DNA from: Nitrospira defluvii
GTDB lineage: Bacteria; Nitrospirota; Nitrospiria; Nitrospirales; Nitrospiraceae
Direction of reading: 5' to 3'
Length of the DNA stretch: 64,000 bases
NCBI GenBank assembly: GCA_000196815.1
Contig: FP929003.1
Coordinates: forward strand, 1,945,501-2,009,500
This document shows positions 1 through 13,608 of this stretch, piece by piece. Every line of letters starts with the position of its first letter. Position 1 is the first letter of the stretch. Below the pieces are notes generated by a model, which worked only from the letters and a program-made list of their open reading frames with translations, was not told the DNA's origin and searched no databases. Position numbers and translations under genes: made by a program.

Positions 1-1
1 G

Positions 2-664
2 CCCCCACCGTCGCTTTCTTCTCTCTCGCCAAACCTTGCGCTGAAAGTTGGAGGTTCCGGTTCAATTACGGTTGTCCTCAAAGAGGTATTTAAAAAAGAT
101 CTGACGGTGCTGCTACAGAGTTCGGATCCCTCCATAGCCAGCGTGAACGAATCCGTCACCATTCCGGCAAACAGCACGACGAGCCAGCCGGTAGTCGTTG
201 CAGGGAATGGAGCGGGACGAACCACGATCATTGCTACCTTACTCAATTCTAGTGTTCAGGCTTCGGTCGTCGTCAGCTCCGTCGCGCCCCCTCTCGCCCA
301 GTCCACGTCTGAGATCGGTGCAGCATCCCAAACAATCGGGCTGGCCGCAGCTGCTCAGTATCCCAGGACTCTAGCTGCCCCGCAGGGGACAGTGACGGTC
401 CCCAAACTCCTGGCCGACAAGTGCGCGGCAGTGAAAGACGGCCAATTCAGCAGCTTCGCGCAACTGAATCGAGATAGTGCTCCCCCGCAACCCGGGCGCT
501 ACTTGTCGACTCCGACGTTGTTGGAGGGTGATCCGATAACGGGCGCACGCGAAACTGTGCCGGAGCTCAGCATCATGGTCGGTCCGCCGAAAGTGTTGAC
601 CGTGCATCCTGATGTGGGGAGCTTCATCGCGCTCGCACAGGAGTGTCGGCTTGAGATCAAGTGA
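2..664 (+). CDS. Ig-like-domain exported protein, C-terminal part
   Basis: The frame is open from the first bases of the window to a TGA at 662-664, so the gene starts upstream and about 220 residues are visible. The first 85 or so are rich in beta-forming residues, with the alternating pattern of a bacterial Ig-like (BIG2-type) domain, for example LLQSSDPSIASV followed by GRTTIIATLL. The rest is a Pro/Ala/Thr-rich tail of no recognised family containing two Cys. The GTG at 107 is internal and not a likely start. It lies 48 bases upstream of the CHAT gene in the same direction and may share its transcript. The Ig-like assignment is from pattern only. Confidence 0.6.
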   Translation, partial: PPPSLSSLSPNLALKVGGSGSITVVLKEVFKKDLTVLLQSSDPSIASVNESVTIPANSTTSQPVVVAGNGAGRTTIIATLLNSSVQASVVVSSVAPPLAQSTSEIGAASQTIGLAAAAQYPRTLAAPQGTVTVPKLLADKCAAVKDGQFSSFAQLNRDSAPPQPGRYLSTPTLLEGDPITGARETVPELSIMVGPPKVLTVHPDVGSFIALAQECRLEIK

Positions 665-712
665 GCAACATTCGATGATCTTGAAAAGACCGTCTCCAGT
701 TAGGAGGACGTC

Positions 713-3178
713 ATGCGATTTGCACGATTGTTATCTTTGACATTCGGTCTGTGCCTCACCATCTCAGGCCAAACTCTCGCCGTCGGATTGTCTGACAGCG
801 CGGTTCCCACGGCCCCAGATCTAGAGATGCAGCAGGCAAAGGTTCAATTCAATCAAGGCGCATTCGCCCAGGCGGCTGTGCATTGGATGGAGGCCGCCCG
901 GTTGTATGAGCGGCAGCAACAACCACAACAGCAGTGTCAGGCGCTCATTAATCTCGCCCGTGCATTAGAGCAGAGCGGCCAGGTCAAACGGGCGCAAGTC
1001 ACATTGCAAACAGCGCTGAAGCTCTCCGAGCAGACCGGCAACCGAGCCCTCACGGCGACGATCTTAGGGCGGTTGGGTAGCGCCGCGTACGCGCTCGGCA
1101 AAGGTGCCCAAGCGGCCGAGCACTTGACCAAAGCCCTCGAACTTGCCCGCGAGGAACGCAAGACGGCGTTAGTGGCCGGCCTGTTGAATGATCTGGGGAA
1201 TGTCCTTGCGTCCCGCAACGAGTTTGCGGAGGCTCTCGACGTGTTTGCCGAAAGCAAGAATCTTGCGATTCAGACGAACCAATCAGCTCTCGTAGCCACT
1301 GCGCAAACGAACTCGGCACTGGCGTTGTTGGAGAACCAGCAGTTTGCCGAATCTGAGCGAGCGTTGGCCGTGGCATGGACAGATCTGCACACGCTTCAAG
1401 ACAGTTATGCGAAGTCCTACGGGCTGTTGAATGTTGGTTTGGCCTACGATGATCTGCGGTCAGCCGTCACCAGGCCAAAACTCACGGCCCAGCGTGAGCA
1501 TTCCGCCGCCGATAAAAGCCGTGGGCTTAGCGTAGGGGCTGGACCGGGCGCCGGCCAGGCTCCACCCGCTGCGGGCAAGCCGAAGGGAAAAGCACCTGAT
1601 CAGAGCCAGTCAACCGGTGCTTACAAGCCGGCGGCCGGTAGCCTTTTACGACAGGCCTCCGATTCGTTTGTTGCTGCGGCCCAGGTTGCCACGCGCTTGG
1701 GAGACGCCAGGGCTCAGTCCTACGCCTGGGGTTATCTGGGGTCCTTGTTGGAGAAGGAGCAACGATATGATGAGGCCTTGGATTTTACCCGCAAGGCCAG
1801 TTTTGCCGCGCAAAAAGTGAGCGCACCGGAGTCTTTATACCGCTGGCAGTGGCAGACCGCTCGCTTGCTCAAAGCCAGTGGCAGAGAAAATGAGGCCATA
1901 GGGGCGTATCAACGAGCGATCTCTGTGTTGAAACCCATCCGCTATGAGTATTCGGTCGGGTATCAGGGACGCCATTATTCGTTTCGTGATTCGGTTGCTC
2001 CACTCTTTACCGAAGTAGAGGATACCTTGCTGCATCGTGCGGCTACAGCCGGTTCTCCGGAGCAGACTCAACAATGGCTGGTGCAGGTTCGAGACACGGT
2101 AGAGGCTTCCCGTGCGGCAGAACTCCAGGATTATTTTCGCGATGATTGCGTGGCGACAGCCCGCGCCCGCCGTGGCGAAGGCATGCTTCCCACCAACACT
2201 GCGGTGGTGTACCCGATCATGTTACAGGATCGGCTTGAACTGTTGGTGGATACTACCGCCGGTCTGCGGCGGTATGGTGTCCCCGTGAATGCGGACCAAC
2301 TGACCCAAGAGGTCAGGACCTTTAGACGCCTGGTGCAGGATCGGCGTTCCCAGAACTACCTCGCGTCAGCACAAGCGCTCTACGGTTGGCTCATGGCTCC
2401 GATGCAACAAGATTTTCTGGCCATGGGGATTACGACCGTGGTGATGGTGCCGGATGGGCCGCTGCGCACAATTCCTTTCGTGGCCCTCCACGACGGCCGT
2501 CAATTCGTGGTCGATAAATATGCGGTCGCGGTCACCCCGAGTATGGACTTGACCGATCCCCGCCCGTTGGCTCGAGGAAAGATCAATCTGCTTTCCATGG
2601 GGTTGACGGAATCCGTGCAGGGGTTCCCAGCGCTCCCTAACGTCGCCACGGAGGTGCAAGCCATCAAAGCCCTTTACGGAGGGCAACTATTGATGGACAA
2701 CCAGTTTCTCGTGCCATCGATGGAACGAGAGATAAAGGAGACGGGTATCGGCGTTGTGCATATTGCCTCACATGGTGTGGTTGAGAGCGACGTCAATAAC
2801 TCGTTTCTACTGGCCTACGATGACAAAATCACGATGGATCGGCTGTCGCAGTTGGTGGGCCTCCTTCAATATCGGAAGGACCCTCTCGAACTGCTGACTC
2901 TTAGTGCCTGCGAGACTGCGGTCGGGGATGATCGGGCTGCGTTAGGATTGGCCGGTATTGCGGTAAAGGCGGGGGCACGCAGCGCTCTCGCGAGCCTCTG
3001 GTTCATTGATGACCAGGCCACCTCGGACCTCGTGTCGGAGTTTTACCGGCAGCTCCAAGATTCGAGCGTGACCAAGGCCGTGGCATTGCAGCGGGCGCAA
3101 CAGAAAATTCTGACACAGCCAGGTCATGATCATCCGAGTTTCTGGGCGCCGTTCCTATTAATCAACAATTGGATGTAA
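713..3178 (+). CDS. Exported TPR-CHAT domain protein (caspase-like peptidase fold)
   Basis: The 821-residue product starts at an ATG preceded by TAGGAGG. Residues 1-23 form a signal peptide ending near TLAVG. TPR-like helical repeats fill roughly residues 38-245. A Gly/Pro/Ala/Lys-rich linker follows at about 262-305, then more TPR-like repeats to about 410. The C-terminal CHAT domain (about 500-820) keeps the expected His-Cys dyad: HIASHG with His687, and LSACET with Cys733. CHAT domains belong to the caspase/separase clan. Because of the signal peptide this one probably acts in the periplasm or at the envelope, so it differs from cytoplasmic effectors such as the type III CRISPR-linked TPR-CHAT. 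Substrate unknown. Confidence 0.9.
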   Translation: MRFARLLSLTFGLCLTISGQTLAVGLSDSAVPTAPDLEMQQAKVQFNQGAFAQAAVHWMEAARLYERQQQPQQQCQALINLARALEQSGQVKRAQVTLQTALKLSEQTGNRALTATILGRLGSAAYALGKGAQAAEHLTKALELAREERKTALVAGLLNDLGNVLASRNEFAEALDVFAESKNLAIQTNQSALVATAQTNSALALLENQQFAESERALAVAWTDLHTLQDSYAKSYGLLNVGLAYDDLRSAVTRPKLTAQREHSAADKSRGLSVGAGPGAGQAPPAAGKPKGKAPDQSQSTGAYKPAAGSLLRQASDSFVAAAQVATRLGDARAQSYAWGYLGSLLEKEQRYDEALDFTRKASFAAQKVSAPESLYRWQWQTARLLKASGRENEAIGAYQRAISVLKPIRYEYSVGYQGRHYSFRDSVAPLFTEVEDTLLHRAATAGSPEQTQQWLVQVRDTVEASRAAELQDYFRDDCVATARARRGEGMLPTNTAVVYPIMLQDRLELLVDTTAGLRRYGVPVNADQLTQEVRTFRRLVQDRRSQNYLASAQALYGWLMAPMQQDFLAMGITTVVMVPDGPLRTIPFVALHDGRQFVVDKYAVAVTPSMDLTDPRPLARGKINLLSMGLTESVQGFPALPNVATEVQAIKALYGGQLLMDNQFLVPSMEREIKETGIGVVHIASHGVVESDVNNSFLLAYDDKITMDRLSQLVGLLQYRKDPLELLTLSACETAVGDDRAALGLAGIAVKAGARSALASLWFIDDQATSDLVSEFYRQLQDSSVTKAVALQRAQQKILTQPGHDHPSFWAPFLLINNWM

Positions 3179-3232
3179 CTCAGGGCGACCACAGAGAACA
3201 GCAGTTGTTTTTCAGTCAAGGTGCTGCCTTCT

Positions 3233-3260
3233 GCTACAGCTGATCGGCTTCGGCTGTAGC
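3233..3260. repeat. Intergenic inverted repeat (possible terminator)
   Basis: GCTACAGC at 3233-3240 and GCTGTAGC at 3253-3260 can form a perfect 8-bp stem with a 12-base loop, about 55 bases after the CHAT gene stop. No T-tract follows, so it is a weak terminator candidate at best. Nothing else was recognised between 3179 and 3446. Confidence 0.35.
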
Positions 3261-3446
3261 GCCGCTCCACGGAGCTGGCAGGCGGCGACTTCACGCGGAG
3301 CCTGTAACCGCTTCAAATTCACCTCTGTCCTGCCGGCACCATCTAGGCATTGCCTTTGCTCACCTCAGGATGAGAGCCCTCCAGGGCCGACGCTGGAGAT
3401 TCGGCACAAAGGCCATCAACCAGGCTTTATCACCCAGAGGTGCAAC

Positions 3447-4559
3447 ATGGCAGCAGAGAATGCACAGAAAATCACGTTAAGTGTGATCAAGGCGGACATC
3501 GGCGGATTCGTCGGGCATTCAGCCATGCATCCGGCCTTGATGGATTGCGCGAATGAGAAGCTTGCGGCGGCGAAGAGCGGCGGGTTGCTCGTCGATTACC
3601 ACGTGTCGGCCTGTGGGGATGACTTGCAGCTGATCATGACGCATCGCCATGGTGTCGATCATGAACCGATCCACCGTCTGGCGTGGGACACGTTTGAGGC
3701 CGGCACGGCGGTCGCCAAGGAGTTGCATCTCTACGGCGCGGGGCAAGACCTACTGGCCGATGCGTTCAGCGGAAACGTACGCGGACAAGGACCCGGCGTG
3801 GCTGAGATGGAGTTCGTGGAACGGAAGTCCGATCCGGTGCTGATCTTCATGGCGGACAAAACTTCGGCAGGCGCCTGGAATCTCCCTCTGTATAAGATGT
3901 TCGCCGATCCGTTCAATACGGCGGGTCTCGTCATTGCGCCCACGTTGCACCAGGGGTTTCGCTTTGAGGTGCACGATATCTACGAGCACAAGAAGATCTC
4001 ATTCGATTGTCCCGAAGAACTCTACGACATGTTGATGTTCATCGGTTCACCCGGTAAATACACGATCAAGTACGTATACTCGCGGGCGGATGGGACGATT
4101 GCGGCGGCCTCGTCGACGGAGCGGCTTTCGCTCATTGCGGGTAAGTATGTCGGAAAAGATGATCCGGTGATGATCGTCCGCGCGCAGCAGAACTTTCCGG
4201 CGGTGGGCGAGGTGCTCGATCCGTTCCGGTATCCCTGGATCATCGAGGGCTGGATGCGTGGTTCGCACTATGGCCCGCTGATGCCGGTCTCGGTGAAGCA
4301 GGCGACGCCGACCCGCTTCGACGGGCCTCCGCGTGTCGCCTGTCTGGGATTTCAATTGGCCGACGGCAAACTCGTCGGGCCGCGGGATATGTTCGACGAT
4401 CCGTCGTATGATGAAGCGCGCCGGGATGCGAACCGGATCGCCGATGTCTTGCGGATGCACGGTCCCTTTGAACCGCACCGGTTGCCCCTCGACGACATGG
4501 AGTACACGACCATGCCGCAGATTATGAAGAAGTTGGAAGGTCGCTGGGCTAAGGTGTAG
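3447..4559 (+). CDS. fbp: Class V fructose-1,6-bisphosphate aldolase/phosphatase
   Basis: The 370-residue product matches the archaeal-type bifunctional FBP aldolase/phosphatase family along its whole length. The N-terminus carries the conserved KADIGGFVGH segment. The metal-binding, acidic YHVSACGDDLQL region lies around residues 50-60, and DPFNTAGLV and the DDPSYDEARRDANRIAD segment follow. Enzymes of this family turn triose phosphates into fructose 6-phosphate, committing carbon to gluconeogenesis. That suits an autotroph fixing carbon by a reductive TCA-type route (inference). It is followed after 4 bases by a cupin gene, so the two are probably co-transcribed. Confidence 0.93.
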   Translation: MAAENAQKITLSVIKADIGGFVGHSAMHPALMDCANEKLAAAKSGGLLVDYHVSACGDDLQLIMTHRHGVDHEPIHRLAWDTFEAGTAVAKELHLYGAGQDLLADAFSGNVRGQGPGVAEMEFVERKSDPVLIFMADKTSAGAWNLPLYKMFADPFNTAGLVIAPTLHQGFRFEVHDIYEHKKISFDCPEELYDMLMFIGSPGKYTIKYVYSRADGTIAAASSTERLSLIAGKYVGKDDPVMIVRAQQNFPAVGEVLDPFRYPWIIEGWMRGSHYGPLMPVSVKQATPTRFDGPPRVACLGFQLADGKLVGPRDMFDDPSYDEARRDANRIADVLRMHGPFEPHRLPLDDMEYTTMPQIMKKLEGRWAKV

Positions 4560-4563
4560 CAGG

Positions 4564-4854
4564 ATGCGGAGCGATACGGTCAGGGTCGATCAGCGGGCAG
4601 TCGCCAGGGAATGGGGGGCGCGAGGCTTCAGTTGTGATCTTTGGGTTGATCCGCCCGGGCAAGTGTGGGAGGATTACCGCCACGCGACCGACGAGTTGGT
4701 GATGCCGGTCGAGGGCGGGTTGGAACTGGAGTTCGGGGGCCGGTGTGTCAGGCCCGAACCGGGCGAGGAAATCCTCATACCGGCCGGAGTGTCCCATACC
4801 GTCAGAAACATCGGCGGCACCAGCGTGAAGTGGCTGTATGGATACAGTCGCTAA
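4564..4854 (+). CDS. Small single-domain cupin protein
   Basis: This 96-residue protein is one cupin beta-barrel. The second cupin motif is visible as RPEPGEEILIPAGVSHTVRN, containing the conserved G, PAG and H positions. The first motif is weaker (DELVMPVEGGLELEF), with Glu and few His residues, so metal binding is uncertain. The start follows the fbp stop by 4 bases and an ACT-domain gene comes 39 bases later, which suggests one transcription unit. The ligand cannot be told from sequence. Confidence 0.8.
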   Translation: MRSDTVRVDQRAVAREWGARGFSCDLWVDPPGQVWEDYRHATDELVMPVEGGLELEFGGRCVRPEPGEEILIPAGVSHTVRNIGGTSVKWLYGYSR

Positions 4855-4893
4855 CATCCGAGACGAACTGACTCAGCAGAGGGAGAGGAGCCC

Positions 4894-5304
4894 ATGCCGA
4901 CAACGACGCAATTTGTGGTGAGTGGACAGAGTAAGCCTGGAGTGCTGGCTGAAGTAGCGGCCGTGCTCGGGGCTGCGGGAGTCAACATCAAGGCCTTCTC
5001 TGCGCCCGAGGTCACCGGCCCCGGGAAGCTGCGGTTGATTGTGGCGGATGTCGATGCGGCTCGTATTGCGCTGAGAAAATCCAAGATCAAGTTCCGTGAA
5101 GAGACCGCCCTGATTTTGAGTCTGGAGAACAAGCCCGGCGCCTTGAGGCAGGTGGCCGATTCGCTCACCAGGGCTCGCATCAATGTGAAATGCGGCTACT
5201 GCACCCCGTCGCGTGAAGGCAAACGCGCGATCGTGGTTCTGACTGTTTCGAACACGACCAAAGCCCTCGGGGTGCTGCGCACCCATTCACTCGACGAATT
5301 TTAG
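4894..5304 (+). CDS. Tandem ACT-domain protein
   Basis: The 136-residue product consists of two consecutive ACT-like regulatory folds and no enzyme domain. The first (residues 5-65) begins FVVSGQSKPGVLAEVAAVLG and the second (about 70-133) begins ALILSLENKPGALRQVADSL. The KPG(V/A)L signature in each is typical of amino-acid-binding ACT domains. An AGAGGGAGAGG purine tract precedes the ATG. Stand-alone double-ACT proteins are usually small-molecule sensors, and no ligand can be assigned here. Confidence 0.88.
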   Translation: MPTTTQFVVSGQSKPGVLAEVAAVLGAAGVNIKAFSAPEVTGPGKLRLIVADVDAARIALRKSKIKFREETALILSLENKPGALRQVADSLTRARINVKCGYCTPSREGKRAIVVLTVSNTTKALGVLRTHSLDEF

Positions 5305-5379
5305 TAGGCTACATAGCACTTGCTTGTTGCGTAAGAAATCATGCGCCGCTAGATGCGCCGTCTCGCGTCAATACACATC

Positions 5380-5504
5380 GCAGGATGCTCAAAACAGTTC
5401 TCCAGCAAGGCCGCAGCAAGCAGAGCGGCGACGCGTACTTGAGCCGTACGTGGAGCCTCTCTGCGATGCGAGAATGCCGCGGGCGGGATTTTTCAGCATT
5501 CTGT
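5380..5504. repeat. Copy 1 of a long imperfect palindromic intergenic repeat
   Basis: This roughly 125-base element begins GCAGGATGCTCAAAA and ends TTTTTCAGCATTCTGT, so its ends are imperfect inverted repeats of each other. Its interior, including CCAGCAAGGCCGCAGCAAG and the GCGTAC/GTACGT core, matches the reverse complement of the element at 19877-20001 in the same order. It fills the gap between the ACT gene and rlpA, and overlaps an upstream extension of the rlpA frame that is therefore unlikely to be coding. I recall similar elements being abundant in Nitrospira genomes, which is unverified here. Confidence 0.7.
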
Positions 5505-5515
5505 TAGTCCGCCTT

Positions 5516-6223
5516 ATGCCGGGGGAGAAGAGGACAAGCACCGGCCGTCTTCTTCTCCCCCTGTTCGTTCTGCTTCTCACCACATGGCTCAGCGGCTGCT
5601 CCGGCTGGAGTCCGGCGCGTCCTTCGTATTCGCCCGGTTATCCGTTGGGGTTTGTCGAACGGGGCAGCGCGTCCTGGTACGGGCCGGGCTTCCACGGCAA
5701 TCGCACGGCAAACGGAGAGGTCTACGACATGCACAAGTTGACGGCGGCGCACCGGACATTGCCACTGGGGTCTGTGGCGGTCGTGCGATCCCTGAGCACC
5801 GGCCGGCAGGTGATCGTGCGGATCAACGATCGAGGGCCTTTTGCACGTGGGAGAATTCTGGACCTGTCTCTGGCCGGAGCCCAGGCTGTGGGGATGGTCG
5901 GGCGCGGCACCGATGAGATCGAACTCCGTGTGATCAGTTACGAGGGACGAGCCGGGGGAATGGGAGTGCTGCGCGTGCAGGTCGGTTCCTTTGCCGATCC
6001 GGCGAACGCGCGAGCTCTGGTCGAACGGTTAAGGGGTACGTATCCCGGTTCCAGGATCGTCGGCGTCGATCTGCCGGATGGTCGCCGATACCGGGTGTAT
6101 GCGGGACAGTTTCACACGGAGGCCGCCGCCGAGCAGGCCGCCGCCCATTTGAGACGGGCACTGGAGACTGATCCATTCATCGTGCGCGACGATGCGCCAG
6201 GGGCGACTACGGGGAATCCTTGA
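5516..6223 (+). CDS. rlpA: RlpA-like lipoprotein with C-terminal SPOR domain
   Basis: From the ATG at 5516 the product has 235 residues. It starts with a lipoprotein signal (hydrophobic LLLPLFVLLLTTWLSGC with the lipidated Cys). A double-psi beta-barrel RlpA domain follows, with GSASWYGPGFHGNRTANGE, LPLGS and VRINDRGPF motifs. The C-terminal SPOR domain starts at LRVQVGSFADPANA. RlpA proteins are outer-membrane septal lytic transglycosylases acting on denuded peptidoglycan, and the SPOR domain targets them to division sites. The frame is open further upstream to 5324 and has an ATG at 5474, but that stretch lies inside a repeat element, so 5516 was chosen. No clear ribosome-binding site is visible. 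Confidence 0.88.
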   Translation: MPGEKRTSTGRLLLPLFVLLLTTWLSGCSGWSPARPSYSPGYPLGFVERGSASWYGPGFHGNRTANGEVYDMHKLTAAHRTLPLGSVAVVRSLSTGRQVIVRINDRGPFARGRILDLSLAGAQAVGMVGRGTDEIELRVISYEGRAGGMGVLRVQVGSFADPANARALVERLRGTYPGSRIVGVDLPDGRRYRVYAGQFHTEAAAEQAAAHLRRALETDPFIVRDDAPGATTGNP

Positions 6224-6402
6224 GGGTGCGGGAGCATGGCAAATAGTCTAAATGACTGATATGCTAAATAATTGTGCTCGGCATAGAAGTGTCGTAATGC
6301 TTGATGCGTCTGTCTGCCTGTGCTAATTGTAATACGCGATGGATGAAAGTGACCCGAGAGGACCCGGTCTGGTCGTCTTCTCACGACAGAGGGCAAGTCT
6401 TG

Positions 6403-6428
6403 CAGTTCGAACCCCCGGCTTCGAACTG
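6403..6428. repeat. Intergenic hairpin upstream of the CorC-like gene
   Basis: CAGTTCGAA (6403-6411) and TTCGAACTG (6420-6428) form a perfect 9-bp stem with an 8-base C-rich loop. It lies 62 bases before the ATG at 6491. No T-tract follows. It could be an operator or a leader structure. The rest of 6224-6490 is relatively AT-rich and shows no gene. Confidence 0.4.
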
Positions 6429-6490
6429 ATCCAAGGTTCCATCATTCACTCCTTCAACTTGAGTTTGTACCTCTAACCTCGATAGGTCTT

Positions 6491-11696
<5,206 letters not shown>

Positions 11697-11697
<1 letters not shown>

Positions 11698-12650
11698 TAT
11701 CGGCCGGGATGTAGAGGGTCGTCGCTTTCGAAAAAGAAATCACCGAGGCCCTGCGGCAGGGCCTGGTCGCCCAGAGCGCGTTTCCTCCGGCGTGACTGAG
11801 TCGGCAGATCGAGCGCTTCTTCGCCGAGGACTTTCATCAGTGATTCCCGCCAGGCGGCATCGGCCGACAGCGGGTGCGTCGGGTCCTGAGCGCGACGCTT
11901 CAGCGCGTACTGCAGGAGATGAATGCCGTCGCGCACGGAATACTCGAGACTGAGCTGGTGGGCTTCCTGGAGAAAGTCGACGGTCATGGCCAGCATCTCC
12001 GCCGGCGCGAAGGGCAGGTGGTAACGGAGGATCGCCAGTTCGTCTTCGCGCGCAGGAAAGCCCATGCCCAGCGTCGGCTGCAACCGCGAGAGAATATAGT
12101 CGGGCACCTCATACGTGGACGCGTCTTCGTTCATGGTCACGCAGCAGCGGAACTCGGCATGGGCATTGATCAGAATGCCGGCGATGATGGATTCCACGCA
12201 GCGCCGGTGATCCAGGAGCGGAGCCAGCGAGGCCCAGCTTTTCTCGTTCATGCGATTGCCTTCGTCCAGCACGCAGATGCTGCCTGTGAGCACCGCAGTG
12301 ACCAGCGGCGAGGCGTGATAACTGATGGTGCCGGATTCCGCCAGGACGGGCGTGATCAGGAGGTCTTCCGGGCGGGTATCGGCTGTGCACTGGAACACAT
12401 ACAGGTCCTGCTTGCGTTCGCGGGCTCCCGCCATCGCCAGTGTGGTCTTGCCGATACCCGGCTGACCGGTGATGCGGGGAGACAGCGGCAGGTCGCGCTC
12501 GTCGATCACCAGCCAGCAGGCCAGTAACTGTTTGAGAATCTCCCGGTTTCCGATCCATTCCTGGCCCATCGTCATGGGCTGAGCCAGGTGCAGCGTAATG
12601 CCGTCGATGGTGACGGTGCGGGAGGTGCCCGGTTGTGTGCTGGGTGACAT
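11697..12650 (-). CDS. MoxR-type AAA+ ATPase
   Basis: From the ATG at 12650 the product has 317 residues; an upstream in-frame start at 12755 is less likely because that stretch is Pro-rich and crosses a G-run. Walker A is GQPGIGKTT, Walker B is [15 protein letters not shown], sensor 1 is [10 protein letters not shown], and the arginine-containing SRLQP segment follows, as in MoxR/dynein-like AAA+ ATPases. MoxR proteins usually work as chaperones or remodelling motors with a partner encoded next door, often a VWA protein. No VWA gene is present here, and the 632-residue neighbour takes that place. The gene is translationally coupled to that neighbour. Confidence 0.9.
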
Positions 12651-12714
12651 GGTCTTTCGTGCCGGTGTTTGGATAGAATGGGCGGAACGGCAATCTCGTG
12701 CGAACGGTAGCATA

Positions 12715-12729
12715 GGGGGGGGGAGGGGG
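12715..12729. repeat. G-tract in the 5' leader of the MoxR gene
   Basis: Nine G, one A and five G lie in the divergent region between the MoxR gene (minus) and the LysM lipoprotein gene (plus), 65 bases upstream of the MoxR start. Long homopolymers of this kind are prone to slippage and can affect promoter spacing or form G-rich structure. No function can be shown from sequence. Confidence 0.5.
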
Positions 12730-12889
12730 TCAAACGTCTCTGCAGCCCATTTCACTTTGACTTTCGCTGCCTTGGACCGTATTCTACCGGCTTTCCAAGG
12801 CTGCGAATCGGAAGCGGATGCGCCATGAGCGGGTTACCTTGATGGCATTCGAAAGCCTCCCCTGGAGAAGGCCGCAACGAAGGAGCGAC

Positions 12890-13588
12890 ATGATGAGTCA
12901 GCGAAACTCACGGATGAGACACGCAGTAGTGGTTCCGATCGGGTTGCTCGTACTGAGCGGCCTGAATGTGAGCGGATGCGTGATGTCGGAGAAATACGAA
13001 GCCGAGAAAGCGCGCAGCCTGAACTTCCAGCGGCTCCTGGCGCAAGAAGAAAAGCGCAGCGCCGAATTGGACAGCGAAGTCAAACGCAGCAAACGCGAAC
13101 TGAGTGAGTACGAGGCCCGTAATCGGGAACTCGGCGCTCAGGTAGAAGCGGTGCGTCAGCAGGCGGCCCAAATTCAGGAAGAGGCGCAGGCGATGAAGGA
13201 AGCCAGCCTGCTGGAGAAGCGGGCGCATGAAGATATGAAGCGCCTGACGACGATTCCCTCCAAGACGAAAAAGGCGGCCGTTGCGGCGAAGAAGGACTTT
13301 GCGGCCGCCGTCGATGAGGCATTGAAGACGGATGTGTCGTCGGAGTTGAGTCTGGAATCGGCGAAGGACGCGGCCAAGGATACATTCGGTCACGAGCAGG
13401 CGGGAGCGGATGCCCTCGCTGCAGCTTCGGCATCGGCAACTGGCAGCACCCACACGGTGCGTCCCGGTGAAACCCTGTATCGCATCGGGCAGAAGTATCA
13501 CGTCGGTGTGGATCAATTGCGGAAGTGGAACAATTTGGACAACAACACGGTTGTGGTCGGGCAGAAGTTGATCGTCAGCCGGCCCTAG
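12890..13588 (+). CDS. LysM-domain lipoprotein with coiled-coil stalk
   Basis: From the ATG at 12890 (AAGGAGCGAC just upstream) the product has 232 residues; the frame is open further upstream but that start lacks a signal. A lipoprotein signal ends at NVSGC. Next comes a long charged coiled coil (about residues 30-115, rich in Glu, Lys, Arg and Gln), an Ala/Lys/Asp-rich linker, and a C-terminal LysM domain (HTVRPGETLYRIGQKYHVGV onward) that binds peptidoglycan glycans. It probably tethers an envelope to the wall. The trpE start follows after 20 bases, so it may be co-transcribed with the trp operon. Confidence 0.9.
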   Translation: MMSQRNSRMRHAVVVPIGLLVLSGLNVSGCVMSEKYEAEKARSLNFQRLLAQEEKRSAELDSEVKRSKRELSEYEARNRELGAQVEAVRQQAAQIQEEAQAMKEASLLEKRAHEDMKRLTTIPSKTKKAAVAAKKDFAAAVDEALKTDVSSELSLESAKDAAKDTFGHEQAGADALAAASASATGSTHTVRPGETLYRIGQKYHVGVDQLRKWNNLDNNTVVVGQKLIVSRP

Positions 13589-13608
13589 TGTCGCGAGCGT
13601 CGTGTCGT

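Noticed and set aside
5324-5515. N-terminal extension of the RlpA frame
   Set aside because: It lies over a repeat element found elsewhere in non-coding DNA, and the lipoprotein signal starts at 5516.
13589-13608. Trp attenuator before trpE
   Set aside because: Only 20 bases separate the LysM gene from trpE, and no Trp-rich leader peptide is present.
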